From: Candidatus Dormiibacterota bacterium
GTDB lineage: Bacteria; Chloroflexota; Dormibacteria; Aeolococcales; Aeolococcaceae
Length of the DNA: 64,000 bases
NCBI GenBank assembly: GCA_003162415.1
Contig: PMOL01000013.1
Coordinates: forward strand, 186,001-250,000
Direction: 5' to 3'
Below, one piece after another: positions 33,903-42,988 of the stretch. The translations under genes and the position numbers were made by a program. How positions within the stretch are numbered: the first letter of the stretch is position 1; each line of letters begins with the position of its first letter. The notes below the pieces were generated by a model that was not told where the DNA came from, searched no databases, and worked only from the letters and a program-made list of their open reading frames with translations.

Positions 33903-35381
33903 TCAGCCGCCGTGAACGGTTGTCACTACCAGGAGGATCGCGGCAAGGGTCATGACCGCGGTGGCGAGCCACCCGAACGTCCTGCTCAACCTGCCGCTGG
34001 TGTGCTCGCCCATCACTTTGCGGTCGGAACCGAGCAGAGTGATAAGGATCAACAACGGAGGCGCGACCAGGCCATTGATCACAGCCGTAGCGAACAGCGC
34101 CTTGATGGGATCGATGCCGACAAAGTTCATGGCCAATCCACCGAGCATTCCCAATGCAAGGACGCCGTAGAAGAAGGGACGGTAGCGCGCTTTGTCAGCA
34201 AGCCCCCCACGAACCCCGAAGAACTCCTTCACCGCATACGCGCCCGAGGCGGCGAGTATCGGGATGGCGAGCAATCCCGTGCCGATGATGCCGACGGAGA
34301 ACAACACAAAGGCCAACGGACCAGCAACCTGCTTGAGTGCCGCAGCGGCATCCTGAGCGGTTTGGATGTTGGTGATGCCATGGGCATTGAGGACCGCGGC
34401 GGTAGTCAGGATGATCGAGTACATCACGACTTGAGAGAACGCCATCCCGACCACGACATCGCTCCGCGCGGCGCGGAGTTCCTTGCGCGTCATCCCACTG
34501 CGCTCTTCCTCCGTAGCACCTCCCGCCGCCTTCATCTCGTCGACTTCGCTCGACGCCTGCCAGAAGAACAAGTAAGGCGAGATCGTGGTGCCCAGGATGG
34601 CGACGAACGCCGTGATAAAGGATGTGCTGAAGTCGAAGTGCGGGATGACGGTCGCCTTGAGGAGTTCGAGCAGCTGCGGGTGGGCAATGAAAGCACCCAC
34701 CACGTACGCGAACAGCGCAAGCGTCAGGAACTTGAAGAGCCGGAAGATCAACGTATAGGTCACCCGGACTTGGAGGAACAGCAGCAGCGCAGTCACCGGA
34801 ATCACCAGCCAGACAGCCGGGATACCGCCGGTCTTGTGGCCGCCGCTGGTGAGCAACTGTCCTCCGGCCGCCACCGCGCCAATGTCAGCTCCGACGTTGA
34901 TGGTGTTGGCCACCAGTAGGGCGAGAATTGCAAGGCCCACCAACCAGGTGGGGAACTTTCGACGGAGACTGGTCCCTAATCCGACCCCCGTATGGAGCGC
35001 GATGCGAGCGCACGATTCCTGGACGGCAACCATGAGCGGGAAGGTGAAGAGGGCGGTCCACAGGAATCCATAGCCGAACTGGCTCCCGACCTGCGAGTAC
35101 GTTCCGATGCCGCTGGGATCGTCGTCACTTGCGCCGGTGATCAGTCCCGGGCCGAGGATCTGCAGAAACCCGAATGGGCCGCCTTTGGTGATGGCCCCGA
35201 TCGTTGAGCGCCCAGCCACCGGCGTGCCGGTCGCCGCCTCGCCGGCCGTCTTGCCCTTGTGTACCTCGTCGGCCGGTGGCTCCGGGTCGGCGGATCCTCT
35301 CGTCAGTACGTTGACAATCGGGTCCGGTTTTTCATCCGGAGCTAGCACAGGCTTTCTATGAGTGCGGCGACGCTCGGGCAT
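33903..35381 (-). CDS. Nramp-related divalent metal transporter (DPSG type)
   Basis: A 492-residue protein with about eleven membrane helices. The first-helix motif is DDDPSGIGTYSQVG rather than the canonical DPGN. The helix-6 region reads TISPYLFFWQAS, without the metal-binding methionine of classical manganese/iron Nramps. That combination is typical of non-canonical Nramp relatives, some of which carry magnesium, so the ion should not be assumed. A 42-bp scrap of this gene occurs at 15494. Confidence 0.85.
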   Translation of the reverse strand: MPERRRTHRKPVLAPDEKPDPIVNVLTRGSADPEPPADEVHKGKTAGEAATGTPVAGRSTIGAITKGGPFGFLQILGPGLITGASDDDPSGIGTYSQVGSQFGYGFLWTALFTFPLMVAVQESCARIALHTGVGLGTSLRRKFPTWLVGLAILALLVANTINVGADIGAVAAGGQLLTSGGHKTGGIPAVWLVIPVTALLLFLQVRVTYTLIFRLFKFLTLALFAYVVGAFIAHPQLLELLKATVIPHFDFSTSFITAFVAILGTTISPYLFFWQASSEVDEMKAAGGATEEERSGMTRKELRAARSDVVVGMAFSQVVMYSIILTTAAVLNAHGITNIQTAQDAAAALKQVAGPLAFVLFSVGIIGTGLLAIPILAASGAYAVKEFFGVRGGLADKARYRPFFYGVLALGMLGGLAMNFVGIDPIKALFATAVINGLVAPPLLILITLLGSDRKVMGEHTSGRLSRTFGWLATAVMTLAAILLVVTTVHGG

Positions 35382-35484
35382 CAGCTCAATTCTCTGCTAT
35401 CTCGGCGCGAACCCACCGCATCAACTGCGAACTCGGGAGAAGGGGCGGTGTCTCAGATGTTGCAGTCCGCCGCGGGTGGCGCGA

Positions 35485-35600
35485 TACAGAGTGGTTTTGC
35501 AGGAATGGGGATCAATCAGGGAATAAGTAGTAGTCCCTGCAGTTGACTGATCTCCGCGAGTTGGAATCGGCTGCAACTGGATGGAAATGGCTGCACTCGA
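35485..35600 (+). repeat. Dispersed repeat shared with 53.7 kb, copy 1
   Basis: Runs of identity such as TAGTCCCTGCA, TTGGAATCGGCTG and GGAAATGGCTGCACT align with 53705-53815 over about 110 bases. The other copy lies next to the tRNA-Pro remnant. Confidence 0.65.
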
Positions 35601-35649
35601 GAAGCTACTCACCGAGTAGAACAGCTCGCTTTCGAGCCAAATGACCACG

Positions 35650-35797
35650 AAAACCGGGGAAACCGGTCCACTTTCGGCTGGGTACGCTGCCGCACCGACA
35701 ACGTAGGCACATGATGGTCACTGTTGCGCCAGGGGGTTACTGATCCGGCACCTTCTCGCGATGCCGGCAGACTCGAAAAGTCCCGGCCCTCCGGATG
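35650..35797 (-). repeat. R repeat, copy 3 (inverted)
   Basis: The reverse complement matches copy 2 (25393-25540) over most of its length, including the core CTGCCGGCATCGCGAGAA. Confidence 0.7.
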
Positions 35798-35924
35798 GGG
35801 AGCAGCGAAACGACGGCGCGGCTTCCCGTCCACCCGGGCACCATCAGGGTTCTTCTACCCCAACCGCGGCGGCGCCCCAGGACCTGCTTTCACCTGCTGG
35901 GCGTCGCCGCCTTTCGGTGGTGGG

Positions 35925-36098
35925 TCAGTTTGAATGACCTGATCTCGGAGCCTCGTCCTTGATCTCGGTGTCGTAGACCAGGTGGCCACACGCGGCGCAC
36001 TTGAGGACAGGTTGCGACCGAACCTCGTTGGTGGCCTCGTCCTCGGGGAAGCTCATTGGGATGAGCCGTTCGGAACCGCACACGGGGCAGATCGACAT
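35925..36098 (-). CDS. Zinc-ribbon peptide, second copy
   Basis: A 57-residue peptide with CPVCG and CAACG pairs, paralogous to 14793-14960 (shared SERLIPMSFPEDE-like linker and CGHLVYDTEI). Like its paralogue it lies next to an R repeat. The start could also be the ATG 12 bases upstream. Confidence 0.65.
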   Translation of the reverse strand: MSICPVCGSERLIPMSFPEDEATNEVRSQPVLKCAACGHLVYDTEIKDEAPRSGHSN

Positions 36099-36245
36099 CG
36101 CGAGGATCATCCTGCCGTGTTGGCCTCCCCTCGTCAGTACGGTCCCAGACGTCAATCCTCGGAGATAGTCACTGCGCCATGACAGGAATGCGCTGAATCC
36201 AATCCGGAGCGCGTGGCCGCTGATGACCGGCGCCTAGGATGCCGC

Positions 36246-36413
36246 GTGAAGACAGAAGTGCCGACCCGCGTGATGACCGGTCGTGTGATGGCCACATGGT
36301 TTGGCCCGTCCAAGACCGCCGAGAAGGTCGCCGCGGTTACTGGACACGCCGATCCGAACAATTGGATCAGGGAGAAGGTACAGGCGATCCTTCAGGAAAG
36401 CACGACCTCATAG
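36246..36413 (+). CDS. Small hypothetical protein, probably leaderless
   Basis: A 55-residue protein (VMATWFGPSKTAEKVAAVTG, then DPNNWIREKVQAILQ). TAGGAT ends 5 nt before GTG 36246 and there is no ribosome site, which fits leaderless transcription. No family recognised. Confidence 0.45.
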   Translation: MKTEVPTRVMTGRVMATWFGPSKTAEKVAAVTGHADPNNWIREKVQAILQESTTS

Positions 36414-36484
36414 CTCGGCGCCACGCGCTACGGGCTTCCTGCGTCGCACTTTCGCCTACGAACTTCCGGTTCAGCCACCAGCTG

Positions 36485-37108
36485 CTAGAGGCGCTGCGTC
36501 AGGGTGGCGACACCATCGCCATTGAGGTCGGCGAGACCTGCCTTGCGGCCGGTCAGTGCGATCAGGATCGAGGCGAACGGACCGCTCACCAAAAGCCCGT
36601 CGCCGTGGGTCCACTCGGCGTCGGAGGCCGTGAGCTTGAGCCCGGTGGAGCGACGCTTGCCGCCCAGGAACCCGATGCCACCGGTGACGAACTTGCCGAC
36701 CACGACCAGGGCCTCGGGCGTGTACGCGTGCTTGATGCCCAACGGGCGGCGGATGTCCTCGCCGTGAAGCACCGCCTCGGAGACCATGGCCTGCAGGGGA
36801 CCGGGTGGATGCGTGGTGGCGGTGAGCTGGCTCCTGAAGGCGGCCACGGTGTCCGCGGGGGTCGAGCCGCGCTGGGCCACGATGCCCTTCTCGTTCATCG
36901 CGTTGAAGCGGAAACCGGCGCCCACCCAGCCGCCGATGTAGCGCCCCGGGGTCATCTTCGCCGCCGAGGTCAGGTGGGAAAGCGTGTCGCGAACAGTCCA
37001 GCCGGCACACAGCGATGGCGTGTTCCACTGCTCGTCGTTGAGCCCTGCGACGTCGTTGAGCAGCGCCTGCCGCTCCGGATGTATGAGCGCCCACAAGTCG
37101 GTGGCCAT
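36485..37108 (-). CDS. Maleylpyruvate isomerase-family (mycothiol-dependent) protein
   Basis: A 207-residue DinB-like four-helix protein. LIHPERQALLNDVAGLNDEQ, then PSLCAGWTVRDTLSHL (containing the metal-binding His) and SEAVLHGEDIRRPLG are the hallmarks of this actinobacterial family, whose members use mycothiol. The substrate is unknown. It supports assignment of the host to Actinomycetota. Confidence 0.87.
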   Translation of the reverse strand: MATDLWALIHPERQALLNDVAGLNDEQWNTPSLCAGWTVRDTLSHLTSAAKMTPGRYIGGWVGAGFRFNAMNEKGIVAQRGSTPADTVAAFRSQLTATTHPPGPLQAMVSEAVLHGEDIRRPLGIKHAYTPEALVVVGKFVTGGIGFLGGKRRSTGLKLTASDAEWTHGDGLLVSGPFASILIALTGRKAGLADLNGDGVATLTQRL

Positions 37109-37178
37109 TGAGGTTCCTCAGGGGAGATGTGCGCGCCCGAGCGTAGGGCCATGCACTTCGCGCTTGGCTTCGACCGCA

Positions 37179-37508
37179 CTAGTAGCGGATTTCCAGCATG
37201 GTGCAACCGGCCTCCGTCCGGTATGGCCCATGAGCCATGCCGACGGGCCGACATGCGTACTCGCCGGCGTGGAAGGTGCGGTTCAGGGTCAGGTCGGTGA
37301 GGTCACCCTCGAGCAGATAGACCTCTTCGATGTAGTCGTGTCGGATGACGCCTGCCTCGACAGTGTCCAGTCCGGGTTCCCATCGAGCCAGGCGGGTGAG
37401 GACCGCGCCGTCACCGGTGCTGAGGATCTTCTCCGTCACCCCGCGGGCGCCGAGCGCTACGGCCCAAGCGACGTCGGCCGGGTCGAAGAACTCCCGCTCC
37501 TGCTTCAC
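37179..37508 (-). CDS. Cupin-domain protein
   Basis: A 109-residue single cupin. IRHDYIEEVYLLEGDLTDL and YACRPVGMAHGPYRT supply the two cupin motifs with likely His/Glu metal ligands. Small cupins act as dioxygenases, isomerases or ligand sensors. It lies between the mycothiol-dependent isomerase family gene and a divergent DUF2848 gene. Confidence 0.8.
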   Translation of the reverse strand: MKQEREFFDPADVAWAVALGARGVTEKILSTGDGAVLTRLARWEPGLDTVEAGVIRHDYIEEVYLLEGDLTDLTLNRTFHAGEYACRPVGMAHGPYRTEAGCTMLEIRY

Positions 37509-37639
37509 GGGCTTGAGTATGCTGACATCCAGCCGCCGCCGTGGCTGAGTTCGGGGACGAACGCGGGCCCGTGACGGAAACCCGGTGACTGCAAGGTGGC
37601 TGTAGTGAACTCACGCCGTACCAACAGGAAGAGAACACG

Positions 37640-38335
37640 ATGGTAAGTGTCGCCAGCCTGGGTCGCGAGGTGCCGTTCCCTGATCTTTCGGCGCCAGCGC
37701 TGCTCGTGATCGGGTACGCCGGACGCAATGAGGCCTCGGTCCGCAAGCACATCGAGGAGCTGGCGGCGATCGGTATCGCGCCTCCACCGCGGGTGCCGAT
37801 GGTCTACGACCTTGCTGCCGATCTCCTCACCACCGCGATTCACTTGCCCGCGCAGGGACCACGAACCTCCGGTGAGGTCGAACCTGTGCTCGTGCGAGCA
37901 GCGGGCGCTTGGCATTTGGCGCTTGGCTCCGACCACACCGACCGCGACCTCGAGGCGAGCGACGTCCGGAACTCCAAGGCGGCCTGTCCCAAGCCGGTCG
38001 CTCCTACTGTCATCCTCCTCGACGTCGACCCCGTCAGAGGTGGTCTCGACGCCGCCTGGGACGCTATCGAGGTGACTAGCTCTATCGACGACGTCGCCTA
38101 CCAGCGCGGCACCCTGGCCGAGCTGAGAATGCCAAGCGATCTCACATCTCGCGCAATCCAACAGAATCTGGCAGGCGACTTGATCATCTTCTGCGGCACC
38201 GTGCCCCTTCTTGCGGGAGCCTTCCGTTTCGGAGAGAAGTTCTCGGCGACGATGAGCGCAGGTGCCGACTGGACGCTGCGGCTGGAGTACACGATGCTGG
38301 TTGGACCGACGGCACCGCGAGGCGCCGAGAACTGA
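37640..38335 (+). CDS. DUF2848 protein
   Basis: A 231-residue protein with the DUF2848 pattern (LVIGYAGRNEASVRKHIEEL, APPPRVPMVYDLAADLLTTA, DHTDRDLEA, KPVAPTVILLD, LAGAFRFGEKF). The family is related to fumarylacetoacetate hydrolase-fold proteins and its activity is unassigned. It lies 10 bp upstream of an amidohydrolase gene, so the two form an operon. Confidence 0.8.
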   Translation: MVSVASLGREVPFPDLSAPALLVIGYAGRNEASVRKHIEELAAIGIAPPPRVPMVYDLAADLLTTAIHLPAQGPRTSGEVEPVLVRAAGAWHLALGSDHTDRDLEASDVRNSKAACPKPVAPTVILLDVDPVRGGLDAAWDAIEVTSSIDDVAYQRGTLAELRMPSDLTSRAIQQNLAGDLIIFCGTVPLLAGAFRFGEKFSATMSAGADWTLRLEYTMLVGPTAPRGAEN

Positions 38336-38345
38336 GGACGGCCCA

Positions 38346-39140
38346 GTGCGAGTAGCGCTTGTGCAGATGCTCAGCAGCCACGACATCGACGCGAACCTGG
38401 TGAAGATCACGGAGACCGCCCGCGCGGCTGCGACAGCAGGCGCTTGCCTGGCAGTCTATCCCGAGGCGGCCATGCACGCCTTTGGTGCACCGCTGGCCGA
38501 GATCGCCGAGCCACCGGACGGTGCCTTCGGCTCCTCCGTCGAACGCCTGGCGCATGATCTTGGCATCACGATCGTGATCGGCATGTTCACGCCTGCGACT
38601 GATGGGCGCGTGTTCAACACGCTCCTCGTGGCGGGCGACGAGAAAACGTCCACCTACAACAAGATCCACCTGTTCGACGCCTTTGGATTCCAGGAATCGG
38701 ACACCGTCGCTCCCGGTGACGAGCGGCAGGTGATCACGGTGGCCGGCGTGCCGATAGGACTGACCACGTGCTACGACGTGCGCTTTCCAGCGCTGTACGT
38801 CCAGAACGCCGCCACTGGAGCCCAGGTCTCTCTGGTGAGCGCGTCGTGGGGAGCCGGCCCGGGCAAGCTCGAGCAATGGGAGTTGCTCGTCCGCGCCCGA
38901 GCCCTCGACAGCACGAGTTTCGTGCTGGCCTGCGACCAAGCGGACCCGGCAACCCAGGGACGAGCGGCCGGCTCCGCGCCCACCGGCATCGGGCACAGCA
39001 TGGTGGTCTCGCCGTTCGGCGAGATCCTCGGCAGCCTGGGGTCCGAGGAGGAAACCCTGGTCGTCGACCTCGACCTCGATGAGGTGGTCCGAGCGCGCGA
39101 GTCGATCCCCGTGCTCCGCAACAGACGCCAAATCGACTGA
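38346..39140 (+). CDS. Carbon-nitrogen hydrolase (nitrilase superfamily)
   Basis: A 264-residue enzyme with the Glu-Lys-Cys triad in sequence: YPEAAMH, TYNKIHLFDAFG and TTCYDVRFP. The pattern fits omega-amidase or deaminated-glutathione-amidase-like members, which hydrolyse linear amides. GTG 38346 is the start that gives the family N terminus RVALVQMLSS. Confidence 0.87.
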   Translation: MRVALVQMLSSHDIDANLVKITETARAAATAGACLAVYPEAAMHAFGAPLAEIAEPPDGAFGSSVERLAHDLGITIVIGMFTPATDGRVFNTLLVAGDEKTSTYNKIHLFDAFGFQESDTVAPGDERQVITVAGVPIGLTTCYDVRFPALYVQNAATGAQVSLVSASWGAGPGKLEQWELLVRARALDSTSFVLACDQADPATQGRAAGSAPTGIGHSMVVSPFGEILGSLGSEEETLVVDLDLDEVVRARESIPVLRNRRQID

Positions 39141-39286
39141 CGAGGAACGCCGCCCGCGTCCGACCCCACTGCGCCTTCGTCGCGATTCTCGCCGGCGTTC
39201 TTCTCCATGCGCAAAGAGCTGATCCCATCGTGTGCGTCGCTCCGGGCTATCCCGGGCCCGCTCGACCCCAGAGCGACGAGCTCACC

Positions 39287-39778
39287 TCAACCGCCAGGAC
39301 TGAGCAGGTACGTTAGCTCCCAGCGTGAATGGATCCCCATCTTGCGGAACACTCCCTTCATGTGACCTCTGACCGTTTCAGCGGCGATGTTGATGTCCGC
39401 TGCCACCTGGCTGTTGCTGAGTCCGTCGGCAGCCAGCAATGCGATCCGCCTCTCCTGGCGGGTCAGGGTGGCCAATAGGGGCCGCCCTCGCTCCACCCGG
39501 TGGGCCTCGGGTACGGCGTGAGTCAACGCCTCGAGGTCTCGTCGGACTCGATCAAGCTCGTCATGGGCCAGCGCGACAGTGCGACGCAGCGACTCAACCC
39601 GGAGTTCAATCTCGACCATGTCGACGACAGTCGTCAATCGAGAGATGGAATACGCCCCCCGCCCATTCCCCGGCGCGACAGCCGTGCGCTTCGGCCGACC
39701 ACGCGACGGCTTTTTGACGGGGTCGATTGAATCGCCGTGTTCAGAGATGAGCGGCTCTAAGCCAGCAGAGGCCATCAT
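39287..39778 (-). CDS. LuxR-type helix-turn-helix regulator
   Basis: A 163-residue protein: a variable N terminus, a helical stretch (VEIELRVESLRRTVALAHDE) and a C-terminal LuxR domain (LTRQERRIALLAADGLSNSQ, ETVRGHMKGVFRKMGIHSRW). No receiver or ATPase domain. It sits 9 bp downstream of the decayed transporter genes and may be their former regulator. Confidence 0.8.
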   Translation of the reverse strand: MMASAGLEPLISEHGDSIDPVKKPSRGRPKRTAVAPGNGRGAYSISRLTTVVDMVEIELRVESLRRTVALAHDELDRVRRDLEALTHAVPEAHRVERGRPLLATLTRQERRIALLAADGLSNSQVAADINIAAETVRGHMKGVFRKMGIHSRWELTYLLSPGG

Positions 39779-39787
39779 CGTTCAGGC

Positions 39788-39964
39788 CTAACTCACCCGT
39801 ACTCGTGGATCGAGGACCGCGTACAGGGCGTCGACAACGATGTTCGCCGCCACGACGAAGCGCGCGACCACGAGTTGCAGCGGCGTTCGCCCCCGAATCC
39901 CCTTGACCGCCGGATCCTTTGCCGGAACCTCGCGGGCCTTGGCCTCAACCGTGGACAGGCTCAT
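39788..39964 (-). pseudogene. Collapsed peptide-transporter permease remnant
   Basis: A 58-residue frame from ATG 39964. It joins an N terminus like the second oligopeptide permease subunit (VKGIRGRTPLQLVVARF) directly to the C terminus of the first (NIVVDALYAVLDPRVRVS). All membrane helices in between are gone. The start overlaps the stop of the ATPase remnant by four bases (ATGA). Confidence 0.65.
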
Positions 39965-40089
39965 GTGGGTGCCTCCGCTAGAAAACCCTCGACGGTATGC
40001 AGAATCGTTGCCTTCTCACTGGCGAGCTTCTCGCCATCGGCAACTGGGAAGTGGCACGCGGCCAGGTGGCCCGAGGCGAGCAGGGTCAT
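39961..40089 (-). pseudogene. C-terminal remnant of a peptide-transporter ATPase
   Basis: A 42-residue frame with SGHLAACHFPVADGEK, the hallmark C terminus of Dpp/Opp ATP-binding subunits (GHLAACH region). Walker and ABC signatures are missing. It follows the terminator behind the substrate-binding protein. Confidence 0.65.
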
Positions 40090-40114
40090 CTGCGATCTGA
40101 TTGTTTGATAAGGA

Positions 40115-40142
40115 GATGCCCGCCGCGTACGCGGCGGGCATC
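40115..40142 (-). terminator. Strong palindromic terminator after the substrate-binding protein gene
   Basis: GATGCCCGCCGC, then GTAC, then its full complement: a 28-base perfect palindrome 28 bases beyond the stop codon on the minus strand. Confidence 0.7.
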
Positions 40143-40169
40143 TTCATGCGTTGGACAACTGGTGAGCCG

Positions 40170-42089
40170 TTACGATGAGAGCCAGATCTGGGTGATGTCG
40201 TACTGCTCGCTAAAGGGTAGGTAGATCGCGTTGTGCACCCGCGGCGAATGGTAAATTGCCTGCAGCTGAGTCTGGAAGGGGATGAACGCGGCATCCTTCA
40301 TGACCTGCACATCGGCCTGATGCCAATAGTTGGCAGCCGCCGATATGGTGGTCGCGGCTTCGGCCTGCGTGACGAGCGCGTCGACCGCCGGATCGTCGAA
40401 CCCACCCCAGTCGCTGCCCGGGAAGCTGAGAGCACCGTCGAGGATGTCCGGAAGGATGGATCGACCATTGGTCGGACTGAACCAGTCCGGGCCCCATCCG
40501 GGCTCGGTGATATCCCACTTGCCGGCCTTGAGGCCGCTGGGCGAGGTCACGCCGATTCCTGAGGACCCGTAGTAGCCGGTGGCGATTGGAGTACCGACAA
40601 CCGTCACGCCGCACTTCTGGAAGTCCGACTGGACCTCCTGGAAGACGGCCGGGTGGTTGCCGCTGTTTCGGTAGTAGTCCTTGAGGGTGATGCCGTTCGG
40701 GTACCCCGCCGCCGCCAGGAGCGACTTGCACTTGGCAGGATTGCCCTGGTTGTTCGTCGAGGGGTAGTCGTTGAACTGCACGTAGCCCTCTGCGCCTGGT
40801 CCGATCACTTGATTGAGCGGCTGGTTGATGCTGGCACCACCGTAGAACTTGCCCATCGCCACCTTGTCGATGGCGTACTCCAGTGCCTGGCGCACCTTGA
40901 CGTTACCCAGCGCGCCGCCGTTGTTCGGGCTCTGGACATTGAAGACCAGGTAGGGATTGGTAGAGCCCGGGGCCGGGAAGGTGCCGAGCCCCGGATTCCA
41001 TGTGGGCTTCTCGAGTCCCGGGATGGACGCGGTCGGAACAACCGTATTCCACTCCAAGTCTGCGGTGTTGGCCTGCATGTCCTCCTGCACCTGCGTCGAC
41101 GCCGCGGAGCCGGCGAGGTCCATCTTGACGTCGACCTCGTTCACGTACTGGTGCCGGATCGTGTCGCTGCTCTGCATCCAGGCGGCGTTCCGGGTGAGAA
41201 TGATCTCGTGCCCGACGTTGTAGGTGGTGATGGCGTATGGCCCATCCGAGTACAGGATGTTGCCAGGGGTCAGCGGCGTGTACTTCATGTACTCAACCGG
41301 TGCTGCCGAAGCGAACGGGAGCGCCAGGATGCTGGTGAAGTCCACCGCCGGCTGCGTGAGCGTGAAGACGATGGTCGAGGCGTCCGGCGTCTTGATGCCG
41401 GCCACGCTGGCCATGCCATTGTTGATGAACGTCGCGCGAGCGGCGGGGCTCTCCGCCGGGTTGGAGTTCTCGAACGCGGTGCAGAACGCCTTGAAGCCCT
41501 GGATCGTCGAGACGTAATACCCGGGGTTGCCGTTCGGGGCAAGCGTCGGATCGCAGTTGCGAAGGATGCCGCGCGCGAAGTCCTGCGAGGTCACCGGCCG
41601 CGGCGTCGGCGTGTTCCACATCAAGTCCGAGCGAAGGGTGAACGTGTAGGTGAGGCCATCGGAGCTCACCGTGGGCATCGCGGTGGCGGCGTCAGGGACG
41701 AGCGACTCAGCCTTGACTAGACTAGTTGAGGAGGGGTACGAAACCAACTGACGCGTGTAGGCGCGCTCGAGGGTATCTGCGATCGTCTCGTACTCGCCCT
41801 GAGGGTCGGCCGCCGCGGAGAGGTCAGTGCTGCCCTCGAGCTTGAGAGTGCCGCCCTGCACAGGCCTTCCCGATGCATTCTGGTTGGAAGCCAACCACGA
41901 AACGGTCGACGTACTGAAATTCGTTGGATTGAAGAGGTCAGCACCCTGCGAAGAACCGAGAGGTGCATTCGTACCACCAGATCCGCACGCGGCGACGGCC
42001 ACCGCGGCGAAGGCGACGACACCGATACGTTTTGCGAAGCTGCGAGGCGCTTTCCCAACGATTCGACTCAACTTGATGCGCGCGCTCAC
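40170..42089 (-). CDS. Peptide/oligosaccharide ABC transporter substrate-binding lipoprotein
   Basis: A 639-residue family-5 solute-binding protein. The signal sequence ends in a lipobox (AVAAC, Cys35), so it should be lipid-anchored outside the membrane. Family landmarks include GLTYTFTLRSDLMWNTPTPR, SQDFARGILRNCDP, GPYAITTYNVGHEIILTRNA and KVRQALEYAIDKVAMGKFYG. Its cognate permeases and ATPases are only remnants downstream, so it may serve another transporter or act as an orphan receptor. Confidence 0.9.
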   Translation of the reverse strand: MSARIKLSRIVGKAPRSFAKRIGVVAFAAVAVAACGSGGTNAPLGSSQGADLFNPTNFSTSTVSWLASNQNASGRPVQGGTLKLEGSTDLSAAADPQGEYETIADTLERAYTRQLVSYPSSTSLVKAESLVPDAATAMPTVSSDGLTYTFTLRSDLMWNTPTPRPVTSQDFARGILRNCDPTLAPNGNPGYYVSTIQGFKAFCTAFENSNPAESPAARATFINNGMASVAGIKTPDASTIVFTLTQPAVDFTSILALPFASAAPVEYMKYTPLTPGNILYSDGPYAITTYNVGHEIILTRNAAWMQSSDTIRHQYVNEVDVKMDLAGSAASTQVQEDMQANTADLEWNTVVPTASIPGLEKPTWNPGLGTFPAPGSTNPYLVFNVQSPNNGGALGNVKVRQALEYAIDKVAMGKFYGGASINQPLNQVIGPGAEGYVQFNDYPSTNNQGNPAKCKSLLAAAGYPNGITLKDYYRNSGNHPAVFQEVQSDFQKCGVTVVGTPIATGYYGSSGIGVTSPSGLKAGKWDITEPGWGPDWFSPTNGRSILPDILDGALSFPGSDWGGFDDPAVDALVTQAEAATTISAAANYWHQADVQVMKDAAFIPFQTQLQAIYHSPRVHNAIYLPFSEQYDITQIWLSS

Positions 42090-42400
42090 TCGGATCTCCT
42101 TGTTGATTGGTACTGCCGTTTCTTAAGAGAGACACCTCTCGCGTCGCACGATACGAAGTGTCGCGGCACGAAAACGCAAGTGCACGCAAAAATCACTCCG
42201 CTGGGGGATGACGAGTAGTACCGCATCATTCGCTCGGCGCATTTGTGCCTGCGACTCAAGGGCCAATGGTGCTACAACATTTGCTCACCAATGGATAACC
42301 GCTCGTACGAAATCAGAGTGCAAGTGGCTATTCACATTCTTCACCGCACGCCGTAATCTGCGACTCGCGTGGTCGCCTGGTGCGGGCGACGAACGATGGC
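42090..42400. other. Non-coding region upstream of the lipoprotein gene
   Basis: The 311 bases are AT-richer than the surroundings and hold the lipoprotein promoter. I see no small gene or clear operator. Confidence 0.4.
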
Positions 42401-42730
42401 TTAGGTCACCAGTTCGTTGTGCCGCGACCTGCCATCCGCGCGAGGCGCCGATGATTCTTGCCATGGAGTGACCCGGGGCAGATCGTCCCCATGGCGTACA
42501 GCGAGCGCTCGCTCGGCGACATGTAGGAAGCCTCGGAATGTCTTCCGTCGTATGCGCTCCCCGGCGCCGTCGGTGACCAGCATCCGCGCTCTACCTCGAG
42601 CCGGACTCATGGTGATAGTGCCATCCGCTTCCCAGAAGACGGTCATCACATCCGCGTCGCCCACCAATGTAACCCAGGTCCCGGCCGGACCACGCTGCCA
42701 CTCTATGGTCATCTCTCTGTTCCCGACCAT
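42401..42730 (-). CDS. Hypothetical protein
   Basis: About 109 residues if translated from the ATG at 42730 (REMTIEWQRGPAGTWVTLVG, then RIRRKTFRGFLHVAERALAV). The frame is open for another 49 codons upstream and the start is uncertain. No family recognised; it may be a regulator-associated or decayed gene. Confidence 0.35.
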   Translation of the reverse strand: MVGNREMTIEWQRGPAGTWVTLVGDADVMTVFWEADGTITMSPARGRARMLVTDGAGERIRRKTFRGFLHVAERALAVRHGDDLPRVTPWQESSAPRADGRSRHNELVT

Positions 42731-42988
42731 CCATGTTCGTGCCCCGCGACGCGAGTTTGGTGACGACGGCAGTTGCCGCGAAGGGGCACTCACGAGCGCA
42801 CACCTCTCCTCCATTGCAGACACAACCCCAGCGCTGCGCACAATACGCAACGAAAGCGGCCGCGTAGTCGACCGCACACGAAAATCACTCTGATGGGGGA
42901 TCGACCCTCACAAAATTCACCCTAGCGGGTGAGCAGCATTGCGGAATGTGGTCACAGCGCTTGGACCATTGGAGGGCTGTGGGCGGCC

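Larger units (their letters stand above)
35382..35924. other. Non-coding, repeat-rich region
   Basis: The 543 bases hold the about 110-bp repeat shared with 53705-53815, a short hairpin (CTACTCACCGAGTAG near 35605) and the inverted R repeat. No gene is supportable. Confidence 0.6.

Noticed and set aside
33870-34919. A 349-codon plus-strand frame opposite the Nramp-like gene
   Set aside because: Antisense shadow; Gln/Arg/His-rich without motifs.
38184-39131. A 315-codon minus-strand frame opposite the carbon-nitrogen hydrolase
   Set aside because: Antisense shadow; the plus strand has the full catalytic triad.
40653-41720. A 355-codon plus-strand frame opposite the binding protein
   Set aside because: Antisense shadow with biased composition and no start context.
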